Of a stretch of 19,681 nucleotides of DNA, positions 1 through 7,996 are shown piece after piece. Under the pieces are notes generated by a model that worked only from the letters and a program-made list of their open reading frames with translations, ran no database searches and was not told the origin of the DNA. Source of the stretch: Treponema sp. UBA4692 (lineage in GTDB: Bacteria > Spirochaetota > Spirochaetia > Treponematales > Treponemataceae). The stretch lies in NCBI GenBank assembly GCA_002404895.1, contig DHKO01000039.1, forward strand, positions 1 through 19,681. Direction: 5' to 3'. The stretch's first letter is position 1. Each line of letters begins with the position of its first letter. Both the position numbers and the translations under genes were made by a program.

Positions 1-3
1 CAT

Positions 4-74
4 TCCCCGATTGTGTAATGGTAGCACTTCAGATTCTGGTTCTGACTGTGGGGGTTCGAATCCTCCTTGGGGAA
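4..74 (+). tRNA. tRNA-Gln (anticodon CTG)
   Basis: A full cloverleaf can be folded. The acceptor stem pairs 4-10 with 67-73 (one G-T wobble) and starts with the U1-A72 pair typical of glutamine tRNAs. The D-stem is 13-16 with 24-27. The anticodon stem is 29-33 with 41-45, around the loop TTCTGGT with anticodon CTG at 36-38. The T-arm is 50-54 with 62-66 and loop TTCGAAT. The discriminator is A74. CCA is not encoded, so it must be added after transcription. A strong terminator starts three bases downstream. Confidence 0.95.
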
Positions 75-76
75 CT

Positions 77-109
77 AAAGCTGACAAGACAAAAACTGTC
101 AGCTTTTTT
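77..109 (+). terminator. Intrinsic terminator after tRNA-Gln
   Basis: A perfect 10-bp inverted repeat, AAAGCTGACA (77-86) and TGTCAGCTTT (97-106), surrounds a 10-base loop and runs into a T-tract at 104-109. It sits directly behind tRNA-Gln and before tRNA-Glu. The two tRNAs may therefore be separately transcribed, or tRNA-Glu may depend on readthrough. Confidence 0.85.
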
Positions 110-124
110 AATCGCTTACAAAGC

Positions 125-197
125 GGCCTCTTCGAATATCGGTTTAGTTCGCCACCCTCTCAAGGTGGAGAGACGGGTTCGACTCCCGTAGAGGCTA
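125..197 (+). tRNA. tRNA-Glu (anticodon CTC)
   Basis: The cloverleaf folds as follows. The acceptor stem is 125-131 with 190-196 and the D-stem 134-137 with 147-150. The anticodon stem CCACC/GGTGG (152-156, 164-168) has loop CTCTCAA and anticodon CTC at 159-161. The T-arm ACGGG/CCCGT has loop TTCGACT. The discriminator is A197 and no CCA is encoded. The first acceptor pair is G125-T196, a G-U wobble rather than the usual G-C. All other stems are sound, so I call it a working gene. Confidence 0.92.
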
Positions 198-225
198 TGA
201 AATCATTATTTGTTTTTTTTTAGTT

Positions 226-259
226 GGCTAAGGAATAGAGGTTCTTAGCTATTTTTTTT
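226..259 (+). terminator. Intrinsic terminator after tRNA-Glu
   Basis: GGCTAAG (226-232) pairs with CTTAGCT (244-250) with one G-T wobble. One base later comes an eight-base T-run at 252-259. The position, about 30 bases after tRNA-Glu, fits the end of the tRNA transcript. Confidence 0.65.
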
Positions 260-299
260 GTTTAAATTCTGTTTTTTTTCTTTTGCAAGGCACGGAGAC

Positions 300-480
300 T
301 TTAAATTTTGCGGTTAGAAAATGCTGCGCCGGGGTGTAGCGGCACGCGCAGCGTGTTGCGGAACGGAGCGAAGCGCAGTGAAGCAATGGCGGCTTTTAGC
401 CAGCACCGCGGAACACCGGGCATTGTTTTTAGCGTTGGGCAACGTGAGTGTTTCACTGGCTGCTCTTGTGAAAGTCCGTC
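300..480 (+). repeat. GC-rich structured intergenic element (family 1)
   Basis: The 390-base gap between tRNA-Glu and uvrA has no plausible gene but contains a GC-rich block unlike its T-rich flanks. It folds strongly: 339-347 pairs with 351-359 as a 9-bp hairpin with a 3-base loop. TGGC/GCCA (387-390, 399-402) and CGTTG/CAACG (433-437, 440-444) form smaller hairpins. The AATGC..CCGG..TGT arm near 319-336 can pair with ACACCGGGCATT near 414-425 and enclose them. Short blocks recur in the same order on the opposite strand at 10401-10500, so I treat it as a dispersed repeat. A non-coding RNA cannot be excluded. Confidence 0.45.
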
Positions 481-505
481 CTGAAAAATAAAATCGCGAT
501 TGTGT

Positions 506-546
506 GCGGCCGTTTCAGTTCATTTTGATGGCTGCCCGCTTTTTTT
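506..546 (+). terminator. Possible terminator ending the GC-rich element
   Basis: GCGGCC (506-511) can pair with GGCTGC (530-535, one G-T wobble). Four bases later there is a seven-base T-run at 540-546. The 18-base loop and the CCGC spacer make it a weak candidate. If real, it would end a transcript covering the GC-rich block upstream of uvrA. Confidence 0.3.
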
Positions 547-573
547 GGTCTAATTCCTAATTTTTTTTATTTT

Positions 574-582
574 TGTTATAAT
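574..582 (+). promoter_or_regulatory. Extended -10 promoter box of uvrA
   Basis: TGTTATAAT matches an extended -10 box (TGnTATAAT) and ends eight bases before the uvrA ATG. Transcription would begin at or within one or two bases of the ATG, giving a leaderless message. No convincing -35 box lies at normal spacing, which extended -10 promoters tolerate. Confidence 0.5.
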
Positions 583-590
583 TTTGCGTT

Positions 591-3479
591 ATGGATATTA
601 ACAAAGTTGAGGGCGAGAAAATCGTAATTTCGGGCGCCCGTGAACATAATCTTAAAAATGTCAGCGTGGAAATTCCGCGCAATAAACTTGTCGTGATTTC
701 GGGGCTTTCAGGCTCTGGAAAATCGTCGCTTGCATTTGACACGCTTTTTGCGGAAGGCCAGCGGCGTTATATGGAAAGCCTTTCTTCTTACGCAAGGCAG
801 TTTTTGGGAAGCATGGACAAGCCTGATGTTGACTCGATTACGGGGCTTTCTCCGGCGATTTCTATCGAGCAGAAGACGACTCATAACAATCCGCGCTCGA
901 CTGTTGGAACTGTCACTGAGATTTATGACTATTACCGCTTGCTTTTTGCGCGCGCGGGGCACGCTCACTGTCCGAACTGCGGACGAGAGATAAAGGAGCA
1001 GAGCGTTGACCAGATTATCTCTTCGATTATGGCTTGGGGAGACGGAACTAGAATCACTTTGCTTGCGCCTGTAATCAGAGGAAAAAAGGGCGAGCATCAG
1101 AAAATAATCGATGACGCGAAAAAATCTGGCTTTATGCGGGCTAGAATCGACGGCGTTATGGCGGAGCTTGACGACACGATTAAGCTTGACAAGCAGAAAA
1201 AGCACACGATTGAAATTGTTGTTGACAGAATTGCGATAAAGGAAGAGTCGCGAAACCGCCTTGCAGAGTCTGTTGAGACGGCTCTTGAAAGCGCTGGCGG
1301 AATTCTCGTTGTCTTGCGGAGAGTGCCTGATTCGAGCGAGAAGGGCTACCATGAGGAGGAAGTCTTTTTCAGCCAGAAGAACGCGTGTCCTAACTGCGGG
1401 ATCTCGATTCCTGAGCTTCAGCCGCGCCTTTTTTCATTCAACAATCCTTTTGGCGCCTGCCCGGAATGTACCGGCATTGGCGAGAAGATGGAGTGGGATG
1501 AGAAAAAAATTCTTCCGGACAAGTCAAAAAGCTTTAACGAGGGCGCATTTCCGTTTTTTAATCCTGACAGCGAATGGGTTCAGTCGATGTTCGGCGCGAT
1601 TGCCGACGCAAACGGCTGGAGTCTCGACACTCCTCTCAAAGATTTGACTAAAAGCCAGTTTGACGGCTTGTGGAACGGCGACCTTTCAAAAAATATCCAC
1701 TGGATTTACAGGAAGCAAAGCGGCGAGGGATTTTCCGAGTATAACCGTCCGTGGATTGGAATTCTTGCTGAAATGAAGCGGCGGCACAACGAGGCTTGGG
1801 GCGAAAGCCAAAGGCAGAGAATCGAAGAGAAATTTATGTCGGTTTCGGAATGTTCAAGCTGCCACGGAAAGCGTCTTAGAATGGAAGCGCTCGGCGTTAC
1901 TGTCGGCGGAAAAAACATTATCGACTTGTGCGCGCTCAGCGTTGCGGAAAGCATTGAATTCTTCAAGAACCTGAAGCTCAGCGAGACTGAAAATTTGATT
2001 GTCTCCCAGATTCTAAAGGAAATTAACGCGCGTCTCAACTTTTTGAACAATGTCGGCCTTGACTATTTGACTTTGGAGCGTTCCGCAGGAACTTTGTCTG
2101 GCGGCGAGGCGCAGAGAATCAGGCTTGCGACTCAGATTGGCTCGGGTCTTACGGGCGTAATGTATATTCTGGACGAGCCTAGCATCGGACTGCATCAGCG
2201 CGACAACGAGCGTCTCGTGGAGACTTTGACTTATCTCCGCGACTTGAAGAACACGGTTGTCGTTGTTGAGCATGACGAGCAGACTTTGCGCACTGCCGAC
2301 TGGCTCGTTGACATGGGACCTGGGGCTGGCGTTCACGGAGGCGAGGTGATTGCGTCTGGAACTCCCGAGCAGGTTATGAAAGTTGAGCGGAGCATTACCG
2401 GCCAGTATCTGAGCGGAAAACTTTATATGCCGGTTCCGCGCGAGCGGCGTAAAGGAAACGGAAATTTCATCTCTTTGAACGGCGTAAGGGAGCATAACCT
2501 CAAGAACATCTCCGTGAAAATTCCTCTCGGGGCTTTCACCTGCATAACAGGCGTTTCTGGAAGCGGAAAATCGACATTGCTCAGCGACGTTTTTTATCCT
2601 GCGGTGAGCAACAAAATCATGCGCACGGACTACAAAACCGGAAAATTCGGCTCAATCGAAGGAATTGAGAACATCGATAAAATCATAAATATCGACCAAA
2701 GTCCAATCGGGCGCACTCCGAGAAGCAATCCTGTAACTTACGTTGGAGTTTTTGATTCTATAAGAGAATTGTTCGCTTCATTGCCTGACTCAAAGGCGCG
2801 CGGCTACAAATCCGGAAGATTCAGCTTCAACGTGAAAGGCGGCCGCTGCGAGAAATGCCAGGGCGCGGGAACTTTGACAATCGAGATGAACTTTCTTCCG
2901 GACGTTTTTATCCAGTGCGATGTCTGCCACGGAAAACGGTTCAACCAGGAGACTCTCGATGTCTGCTACAAAGGGAAAAATATTTCAGATGTCCTTGACA
3001 TGACGATTGAAGAGGCTGCGGATTTTTTCAGCTCGATTCCGCACATTTCACGTAAGCTCGAGACTTTGAAGAATGTCGGTCTTGGCTACATTCAGCTTGG
3101 CCAGAACGCGCTTACATTGAGCGGCGGCGAGGCTCAGCGTGTGAAGCTTGCGTCGGAGCTTGCTCGGCCTTCAACCGGAAAAACGCTTTATATCCTTGAC
3201 GAGCCGACAACGGGGCTTCATTTTGCAGATGTGAAAGTCCTTATGGAAGTTATTCAAAAGCTCGTTGACAAAGGAAACACGGTAGTGATGATTGAGCATA
3301 ATCTTGACGTGATTGCGCAGGCGGATTTCTTGATTGACTTGGGGCCGGAGGGCGGAAACAGGGGCGGAACTGTCGTTGACACAGGAACTCCAGAGGAAGT
3401 CGCTTCGCGCTGGCACAAGACAGGCTCTTACACAGGGAAATTTGTGGAAGAGACGCTGGCAAAAGCTGTCCGCGAGTGA
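591..3479 (+). CDS. uvrA: UvrABC excinuclease subunit A
   Basis: DNA damage-recognition ATPase of nucleotide excision repair; it acts as a cytoplasmic dimer with UvrB. At 962 residues it matches the family length. It has the tandem ABC layout: Walker A GLSGSGKS at about 38-45, CPNCG near 125, the CPNC...CPEC zinc module around 266-293, signature LSGGEAQR near 502 with LDEPSIGLH after it. The second Walker A GVSGSGKS lies near 654, the CEKC...CDVC zinc finger near 753-779, and the second LSGGEAQR with LDEPTTGLH near 843. The start is set by the standard N-terminus (ISGAREHNLKNV within 25 residues). No ribosome binding site precedes it, while an extended -10 box ends eight bases upstream. The LptD-like gene follows after 47 bases on the same strand. 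Confidence 0.98.
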   Translation: MDINKVEGEKIVISGAREHNLKNVSVEIPRNKLVVISGLSGSGKSSLAFDTLFAEGQRRYMESLSSYARQFLGSMDKPDVDSITGLSPAISIEQKTTHNNPRSTVGTVTEIYDYYRLLFARAGHAHCPNCGREIKEQSVDQIISSIMAWGDGTRITLLAPVIRGKKGEHQKIIDDAKKSGFMRARIDGVMAELDDTIKLDKQKKHTIEIVVDRIAIKEESRNRLAESVETALESAGGILVVLRRVPDSSEKGYHEEEVFFSQKNACPNCGISIPELQPRLFSFNNPFGACPECTGIGEKMEWDEKKILPDKSKSFNEGAFPFFNPDSEWVQSMFGAIADANGWSLDTPLKDLTKSQFDGLWNGDLSKNIHWIYRKQSGEGFSEYNRPWIGILAEMKRRHNEAWGESQRQRIEEKFMSVSECSSCHGKRLRMEALGVTVGGKNIIDLCALSVAESIEFFKNLKLSETENLIVSQILKEINARLNFLNNVGLDYLTLERSAGTLSGGEAQRIRLATQIGSGLTGVMYILDEPSIGLHQRDNERLVETLTYLRDLKNTVVVVEHDEQTLRTADWLVDMGPGAGVHGGEVIASGTPEQVMKVERSITGQYLSGKLYMPVPRERRKGNGNFISLNGVREHNLKNISVKIPLGAFTCITGVSGSGKSTLLSDVFYPAVSNKIMRTDYKTGKFGSIEGIENIDKIINIDQSPIGRTPRSNPVTYVGVFDSIRELFASLPDSKARGYKSGRFSFNVKGGRCEKCQGAGTLTIEMNFLPDVFIQCDVCHGKRFNQETLDVCYKGKNISDVLDMTIEEAADFFSSIPHISRKLETLKNVGLGYIQLGQNALTLSGGEAQRVKLASELARPSTGKTLYILDEPTTGLHFADVKVLMEVIQKLVDKGNTVVMIEHNLDVIAQADFLIDLGPEGGNRGGTVVDTGTPEEVASRWHKTGSYTGKFVEETLAKAVRE

Positions 3480-3526
3480 TTTTTTAGCTGCCCGAATTAA
3501 AAAAACGAATCTGAAATTTAAAGCTG

Positions 3527-6500
3527 ATGATTAAAAAAAGTCTTGTTTTTCTGTTTGCTGTTTTCTCTTTTTTTGCGTTTCAGGCGTTTGCTTCCGGCGA
3601 TGAGGAAAAATCCGTTATTACGATTGAAAGCGCGCAAAAGTCTGAATACAAAAAAGACGAGAAATCCGGCGAGGACTCGATTGTTCTGACCGGCGACGTG
3701 AAAATCTCCGTTGCACGCGGAAAAAACACGACTGTAATCACCGCGAACACGATAAACTACAACCGCGCCACAGACATGATTTATGCGGAAGGAAACGTGA
3801 GCCTTTCGCAAAGCGGCGGCGAGACAATCTCGGCGGCAAGCCTGCTTTTCAACACTGCGACGCTCGAGGGCGTTTTTGATGACGGGCGGGCGGTTCATGA
3901 GTCAAGCGACGCGATAAATCTTCCGAGCGGCTCAAAGCTGATTGTCGCTTCCGATATTTTCGGACGCGATTCTGGCGGAACTGTCGCTTTCAAGACGGGC
4001 GAGCTTACTTTCTGCGATGATGATGACCCGCACTGGCGAATCAAGGCGACTAGAATCTGGCTTTTGCCCGGCGGCGAATTCGCTTTCTTGAACGCGGTTC
4101 TTTTTGTTGGACACGTTCCGCTTATGTGGCTTCCGGCTTTTTATTATCCGAAGGACGAGCTTGTCTTTAATCCGGCTTTCGGCTACAGGGCGCGTGAGGG
4201 CTATTTCATAAACACGACGACTTATCTTTACGGAAGAAAGCCTGCCGACGCGGTAAGCACAGCCGACTTGAATTCTTCGAGCGAAAGCAGCGACTCAACT
4301 GACAAGATTGATTTTTTCAGCTTTATGAACACTGGCTCAATGAAAGAGCAGCGTCGCGAGGGCTTGGTTCTTCATAATCTTGATGAGGATTTCACAGGCG
4401 ACACTTCGTCTTATTTCAAGGTGATGGCGGACTATTACGCGAATCTTGGCGCGATGGTCGGATTTGACGGAGCTTTCAAGCCCGGAACTTATCTCACGTC
4501 TCTTGAAACAACTTTGAAGCTCGGATTCAGCAACACAGTCTTTAAAAGCAGCAGCGTCTATCTTTCAAAAAATTCTTCAGGCGATGTTGTTTCTGACAGC
4601 GGATATTTTATGGGAAAAAAGTATCCGTTCAGATTTCAGGCGAATTTAAAGGCGACTTTGGCAAAGCCTTTCAGCCTGACTCTTTCGCTTCCTGTTTATT
4701 CAGACCCTTATTTTTCTGACGATTTTGACACGCGCGCCGAGACAATGGACTGGATTGACTATGCGATGAGCGGAGGCGGAACCGACAGCGACGACGATGA
4801 CGACGTTACGGAGATTTCCTCTTACACTTGGTCGCTTTCAGGAAGCAAGACTTTCAAAGTCCCGGATTTTTTCAATCCTTTTGTTACGACTTTTTCAATT
4901 TCAAGTTTTTCATCGTCCGTGGTTTATTCCTCAAAGGCAAACACTGCGCTTTCAAGCTGGAGCGAGTACGCTGCTGACTCAACATGGGCGACTTACACGC
5001 CTGAGCGGAAATTCTATTATCCTTCGACTGTAACGCCGTTCAAGATTTCAACGAAAATCGCGGGAAATTTGGTTCAAATTCCTTCAACGAAAAAAAATTC
5101 GTCTTCTTCCGGCTCAAAGCTTTCATTAAAAGTTCCAGAGGAACTTGATGAATCTAAATCTGAAAGTTCCGGAGCGAATTCCGAATTTGTCGATTCTAAA
5201 TCTAAAGATTCTGAATCTGTCGATTCTAAGCCTGGTGATTCTGAGTCTGCCGATTCTAAATCGAGCGATTCAAGCGAATCTTCTTCTTCAGCGGATTCCG
5301 CTTCTCCAGAATCTGACTCGCAAAATTCTGAAAACGAGCCTGTCCTTGCGGAAACTGCTTTGCCCTCGCTTTCGTCTCCGAGCTTTTCAACAACATCTCT
5401 TGACGGAATTTCCTACAATCTCGGATATTCTGTCTCGCCTGACTTCACTTCGCAGCTTTCTTATTCTTCTGCAAATCTTACCCAGCCTGACGATTTTTCT
5501 TGGCAGGATATGCAGTCAACTTACATTCAGCTGAAAGCCCCGACAACTTTGACGAGCAAAATCGGCTACCGTGGCAATTTTGCGACTTTGACCGACACTT
5601 TCACGTTCAATCCTGTTTACCAGAAGCATCCTTATCTTAAAATCACCGACACGACTTCCGAGGGCGGCTACACTGAAAGCTCCGCAAATTCAATCAAGAA
5701 GACTGACTACGCGGCGCGTAAGCTTGACTTGACCGACACAAACGCGCTCACATTAAAGCCGTTTCATCTCACAAAGCATTTTTCCGACACTTCAATCACC
5801 TGGAACACGACAATAAAAATGCTCGAGCTTGAATACGACACCGATTCCGACATTGACGACCCGCAGTGGACTTATCTTACAACCGACTTGACTGACGAGG
5901 ACTGCGTTACAACCCACAATCTGAACATTGTGCTTGCTGCAAGCGAATTCGACAAGAAGCTCACTCAGCAGCTTTCATTGACATCGACTTTGCCTCCGCA
6001 GGTTGACGAATACAAGGGAACTTTGACTTTGGGCTTTCCTTACTTGACTTTGACGGCTGGAACTGGAATCAAGCAGACAAGCTCCACAGACGACACTTGG
6101 GTAAAAGAGGATTTCACTCAGACCGCGTCTCTTTCGCTTTTCAACAGCAAGCTAAAGTTCACGCAAAGCTATGTTTACGATATGGAAGAGGAAGAAAAGG
6201 ATTCTCTTAAATTCGCCCTCTCAGGATTCGGGCTTCAGGCCGCAAAAACTTGGTCTTACACGACAAGCTACGAATTCGACTCAGACTCAGGCTGGAAATC
6301 GACCGGCGAAAAGGAATTTCAGCCTTACCAGACAAGCCTTGCATATTCAAGCGGAACAAAAACTTTCAAATATCTGAGCGACAAAGTCTCGCTTGCGCCT
6401 TCTCTTTCAACAAGCGTTGTCTACGACGATTTGCGCCCGACAAACAGCTATTTCAAGTTCATTCCGGCTTTGACTTTCAAAATCAATGATTTCTTGAACA

Positions 6501-6901
6501 TTTCTTTCAGTGCGGAGACAAAAAACAGCCAGATTTTCAGATATTTTTGCTCCGAAGACGAATATCAGTCGTATTACAAAGGAAACGGCGAGCGGAATTT
6601 CTTGCAGGATTTGATAGACTCTTTCAGATTTGACGACACGGCAAAGCGCACTTCAAGCGGATTCAAGATTCAGACTTTCAAGATTGACGTTACCCACGAG
6701 CTTGACGACTGGGATTTCAACTGCTCATTCTCGATAAAGCCGCGCTATATGTACAGCTCAAGCCAGACCGGCTACGACTCAAGCAAGGGAAAGTATTACG
6801 ACTACAGCCCGTATTTTTCAATCAGCGTGGCATGGCGGCCGCTGGCAAGCATGAAGACTGAAATCGTGGACGACTACGGCGAATGGGAGCTGAACCCGTA
6901 A
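3527..6901 (+). CDS. lptD: LptD/OstA-like outer-membrane beta-barrel protein
   Basis: Predicted outer-membrane protein of the LptD (OstA/Imp) family, which inserts glycolipid into the outer leaflet. A signal peptide spans residues 1-22 (hydrophobic core, AFA cleavage site). An OstA/LptA-type beta-jellyroll follows at about 30-160 (repeated 'ITANTINYN...GNVSL' pattern). A conserved-looking Cys163 sits in TFCDDDDPHW, where LptD proteins have a cysteine before a Trp. The motif NAVLFVGHVPLMWLPAFYYP marks the start of the barrel region, which fills the rest with alternating aromatic and polar strands. At 1,124 residues it is longer than E. coli LptD, partly through a Ser/Asp-rich insert (about 540-610) with three 10-residue repeats. 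Treponema pallidum has a homologue (TP0515) after uvrA but no LPS genes, so the cargo is uncertain. It may be cotranscribed with uvrA; no clear ribosome binding site is visible. Confidence 0.85.
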   Translation: MIKKSLVFLFAVFSFFAFQAFASGDEEKSVITIESAQKSEYKKDEKSGEDSIVLTGDVKISVARGKNTTVITANTINYNRATDMIYAEGNVSLSQSGGETISAASLLFNTATLEGVFDDGRAVHESSDAINLPSGSKLIVASDIFGRDSGGTVAFKTGELTFCDDDDPHWRIKATRIWLLPGGEFAFLNAVLFVGHVPLMWLPAFYYPKDELVFNPAFGYRAREGYFINTTTYLYGRKPADAVSTADLNSSSESSDSTDKIDFFSFMNTGSMKEQRREGLVLHNLDEDFTGDTSSYFKVMADYYANLGAMVGFDGAFKPGTYLTSLETTLKLGFSNTVFKSSSVYLSKNSSGDVVSDSGYFMGKKYPFRFQANLKATLAKPFSLTLSLPVYSDPYFSDDFDTRAETMDWIDYAMSGGGTDSDDDDDVTEISSYTWSLSGSKTFKVPDFFNPFVTTFSISSFSSSVVYSSKANTALSSWSEYAADSTWATYTPERKFYYPSTVTPFKISTKIAGNLVQIPSTKKNSSSSGSKLSLKVPEELDESKSESSGANSEFVDSKSKDSESVDSKPGDSESADSKSSDSSESSSSADSASPESDSQNSENEPVLAETALPSLSSPSFSTTSLDGISYNLGYSVSPDFTSQLSYSSANLTQPDDFSWQDMQSTYIQLKAPTTLTSKIGYRGNFATLTDTFTFNPVYQKHPYLKITDTTSEGGYTESSANSIKKTDYAARKLDLTDTNALTLKPFHLTKHFSDTSITWNTTIKMLELEYDTDSDIDDPQWTYLTTDLTDEDCVTTHNLNIVLAASEFDKKLTQQLSLTSTLPPQVDEYKGTLTLGFPYLTLTAGTGIKQTSSTDDTWVKEDFTQTASLSLFNSKLKFTQSYVYDMEEEEKDSLKFALSGFGLQAAKTWSYTTSYEFDSDSGWKSTGEKEFQPYQTSLAYSSGTKTFKYLSDKVSLAPSLSTSVVYDDLRPTNSYFKFIPALTFKINDFLNISFSAETKNSQIFRYFCSEDEYQSYYKGNGERNFLQDLIDSFRFDDTAKRTSSGFKIQTFKIDVTHELDDWDFNCSFSIKPRYMYSSSQTGYDSSKGKYYDYSPYFSISVAWRPLASMKTEIVDDYGEWELNP
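5189..5278 (+). repeat. In-frame 30-bp tandem repeat within the LptD-like gene
   Basis: Three 30-base units at 5189-5218, 5219-5248 and 5249-5278 encode VDSKSKDSES, VDSKPGDSES and ADSKSSDSSE. They sit at residues 555-584 inside a longer Ser/Asp/Glu/Lys-rich insert. Such a repeat can change length by slippage without breaking the frame. Confidence 0.8.
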
Positions 6902-6913
6902 ATTGCCGCAAAG

Positions 6914-6991
6914 CGTCATGCTGAATTTAGAGCGTGCAGAAAACTGCCAGATTTCAGCATTTGCGTTCGCTTGGATTCAACATTCTTAAAT
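6914..6991 (+). repeat. Dispersed palindromic repeat (family 2), copy A
   Basis: Thirteen bases after the LptD stop, CGTCATGCTGAA starts a hairpin: ATGCTGAA (6918-6925) pairs with TTCAGCAT (6953-6960). An inner GCAG/CTGC stem with an AAAA loop lies at 6936-6947. The same CGTCrTGCTGAA start and an inner CAG-type stem occur upstream of the SDR gene (copy C), and the matching other end occurs after pncB (copy B). No T-run follows, so it is not a standard terminator. Confidence 0.55.
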
Positions 6992-7075
6992 TTTTACAAA
7001 AAAATTCTTACTCAGTTTTCATTTTTTTATGTTGTCTGCCGATAATTTGCGTGAGGGTCAGAGGTTATCAGTTTT

Positions 7076-7936
7076 ATGAAATTTATTTTTGCGAGCGAGA
7101 ACAGGCTTTTTTACAAGGCGTTTTGCAGAATTCTTTGCTCTGAAGAGGACGAAAGCGTTTTTTACGAGAATATCTCGGATTTTGTGTCGGATTTTCTTTC
7201 TGGAAAAGTTCTGCCGGACTTTGTGATTATCGACGGACACTATTTTTCAAGATTCAAGAACTTTATTTTCCGGCTTCTGCGCGACTTTGACCGTGAAATT
7301 CCTGCCGTTTTTCTTGACGGAGATGTTCCAAAATCGCTTCGCACTGCGAAATGGCTTTCAGAAATCGAGCTTTGCTTTGACAAGCCAGGCTGCCATCATC
7401 TTATCCCGGCCTTAGAAAAAATAAACAGAATCCTAGACTTGCCGGTTTGCCGAAATGCAATTCGGAATGCAGTTCAAGATGTCATTCAAAATCCACCCCA
7501 AGACACAATTCAAAATCCAGTTCAGAACGAAACGAAAATCAAAAAACTTAATATCGAAAAATTGGCTGCATTCAAAGACAGCGGAAATCCGAACGCGAAC
7601 ATCAAAGAACCAGAATCAAATATCAAAAAATCAGAATCCGACATCAAAGAATCTAAAAAATTGCACGAAAAACTTTTGCTAAAGCCGAAAATTATGCTGA
7701 CTCCTGTGAACAATCTTCTTTATGATTTTTTCTTCAAGAACCGCAGGCGAATCGTTTATATTGAAGAAATCGCGGAAATCTTGAAAATTCAGTTTGAGAA
7801 CGATGTCGAGCGCGGGCAGAGAAACGGAGTTTATGCTTACGTTTCGAGATTCAGAAAATCGATTTCACAAATCAAGTGCAGCTACGAGCTTCTGCGGATT
7901 TGCAGGGGCGGCTATCAGCTTGTGCCGAAAAGCTAA
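7076..7936 (+). CDS. OmpR/PhoB-type regulator with atypical receiver domain
   Basis: Likely DNA-binding response regulator, 286 residues. Residues 1-115 look like a receiver: Asp53 in FVIIDGHYF fits the phosphorylated aspartate and Lys103-Pro104 the conserved KP. The N-terminal acidic pair is reduced (ASEN, one Glu at 8), and the usual Thr/Ser switch position is Asp81. Residues about 200-285 match a winged helix: LTPVNNLLYDFFFKN, IEEIAEIL, YAYVSRFRKSI and ICRGGYQL align with the OmpR-family C-terminal pattern ending RGxGYxL. The linker (about 135-195) is built of repeats: seven tetrapeptides of type QNPV, then three heptapeptides of type NIKEPES. No histidine kinase is adjacent. AGAGG lies 11 bases before the ATG, a weak ribosome binding site. 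The family is fairly sure; whether it is phosphorylated is unknown. Confidence 0.7.
   Translation: MKFIFASENRLFYKAFCRILCSEEDESVFYENISDFVSDFLSGKVLPDFVIIDGHYFSRFKNFIFRLLRDFDREIPAVFLDGDVPKSLRTAKWLSEIELCFDKPGCHHLIPALEKINRILDLPVCRNAIRNAVQDVIQNPPQDTIQNPVQNETKIKKLNIEKLAAFKDSGNPNANIKEPESNIKKSESDIKESKKLHEKLLLKPKIMLTPVNNLLYDFFFKNRRRIVYIEEIAEILKIQFENDVERGQRNGVYAYVSRFRKSISQIKCSYELLRICRGGYQLVPKS
7598..7660 (+). repeat. In-frame 21-bp tandem repeat in the regulator linker
   Basis: Units at 7598-7618, 7619-7639 and 7640-7660 encode NIKEPES, NIKKSES and DIKESKK. Just upstream (about 7454-7537) a 12-base periodicity encodes seven tetrapeptides (RNAI, RNAV, QDVI, QNPP, QDTI, QNPV, QNET). Both lie between the receiver-like and winged-helix domains. 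Confidence 0.8.
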
Positions 7937-7971
7937 AATCGCGAAAATTGTAAAAGTTATAAAAAATTTGC

Positions 7972-7991
7972 TGTGCGGAGATGTGCGGAGA
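7972..7991 (+). repeat. Perfect 10-bp duplication over the ttcA ribosome binding site
   Basis: TGTGCGGAGA occurs twice in direct tandem (7972-7981, 7982-7991). The second copy carries the GGAG (7987-7990) placed six bases before the ATG at 7997. The first places GGAG at the wrong distance for either start, so the duplication leaves one useful site and a decoy. Confidence 0.8.
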
Positions 7992-7996
7992 CAAAA

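Noticed and set aside
300..546. Known structural RNA (RNase P, tmRNA, SRP, 6S) in the GC-rich gap
   Set aside because: I looked for their conserved cores on both strands and found none. A GTGAAAGTCC stretch only loosely recalls RNase P.
708..1352. 214-codon open frame on the minus strand inside uvrA
   Set aside because: It lies fully within the well-supported uvrA gene, is arginine/serine-rich as expected for an antisense shadow, and shows no domain.
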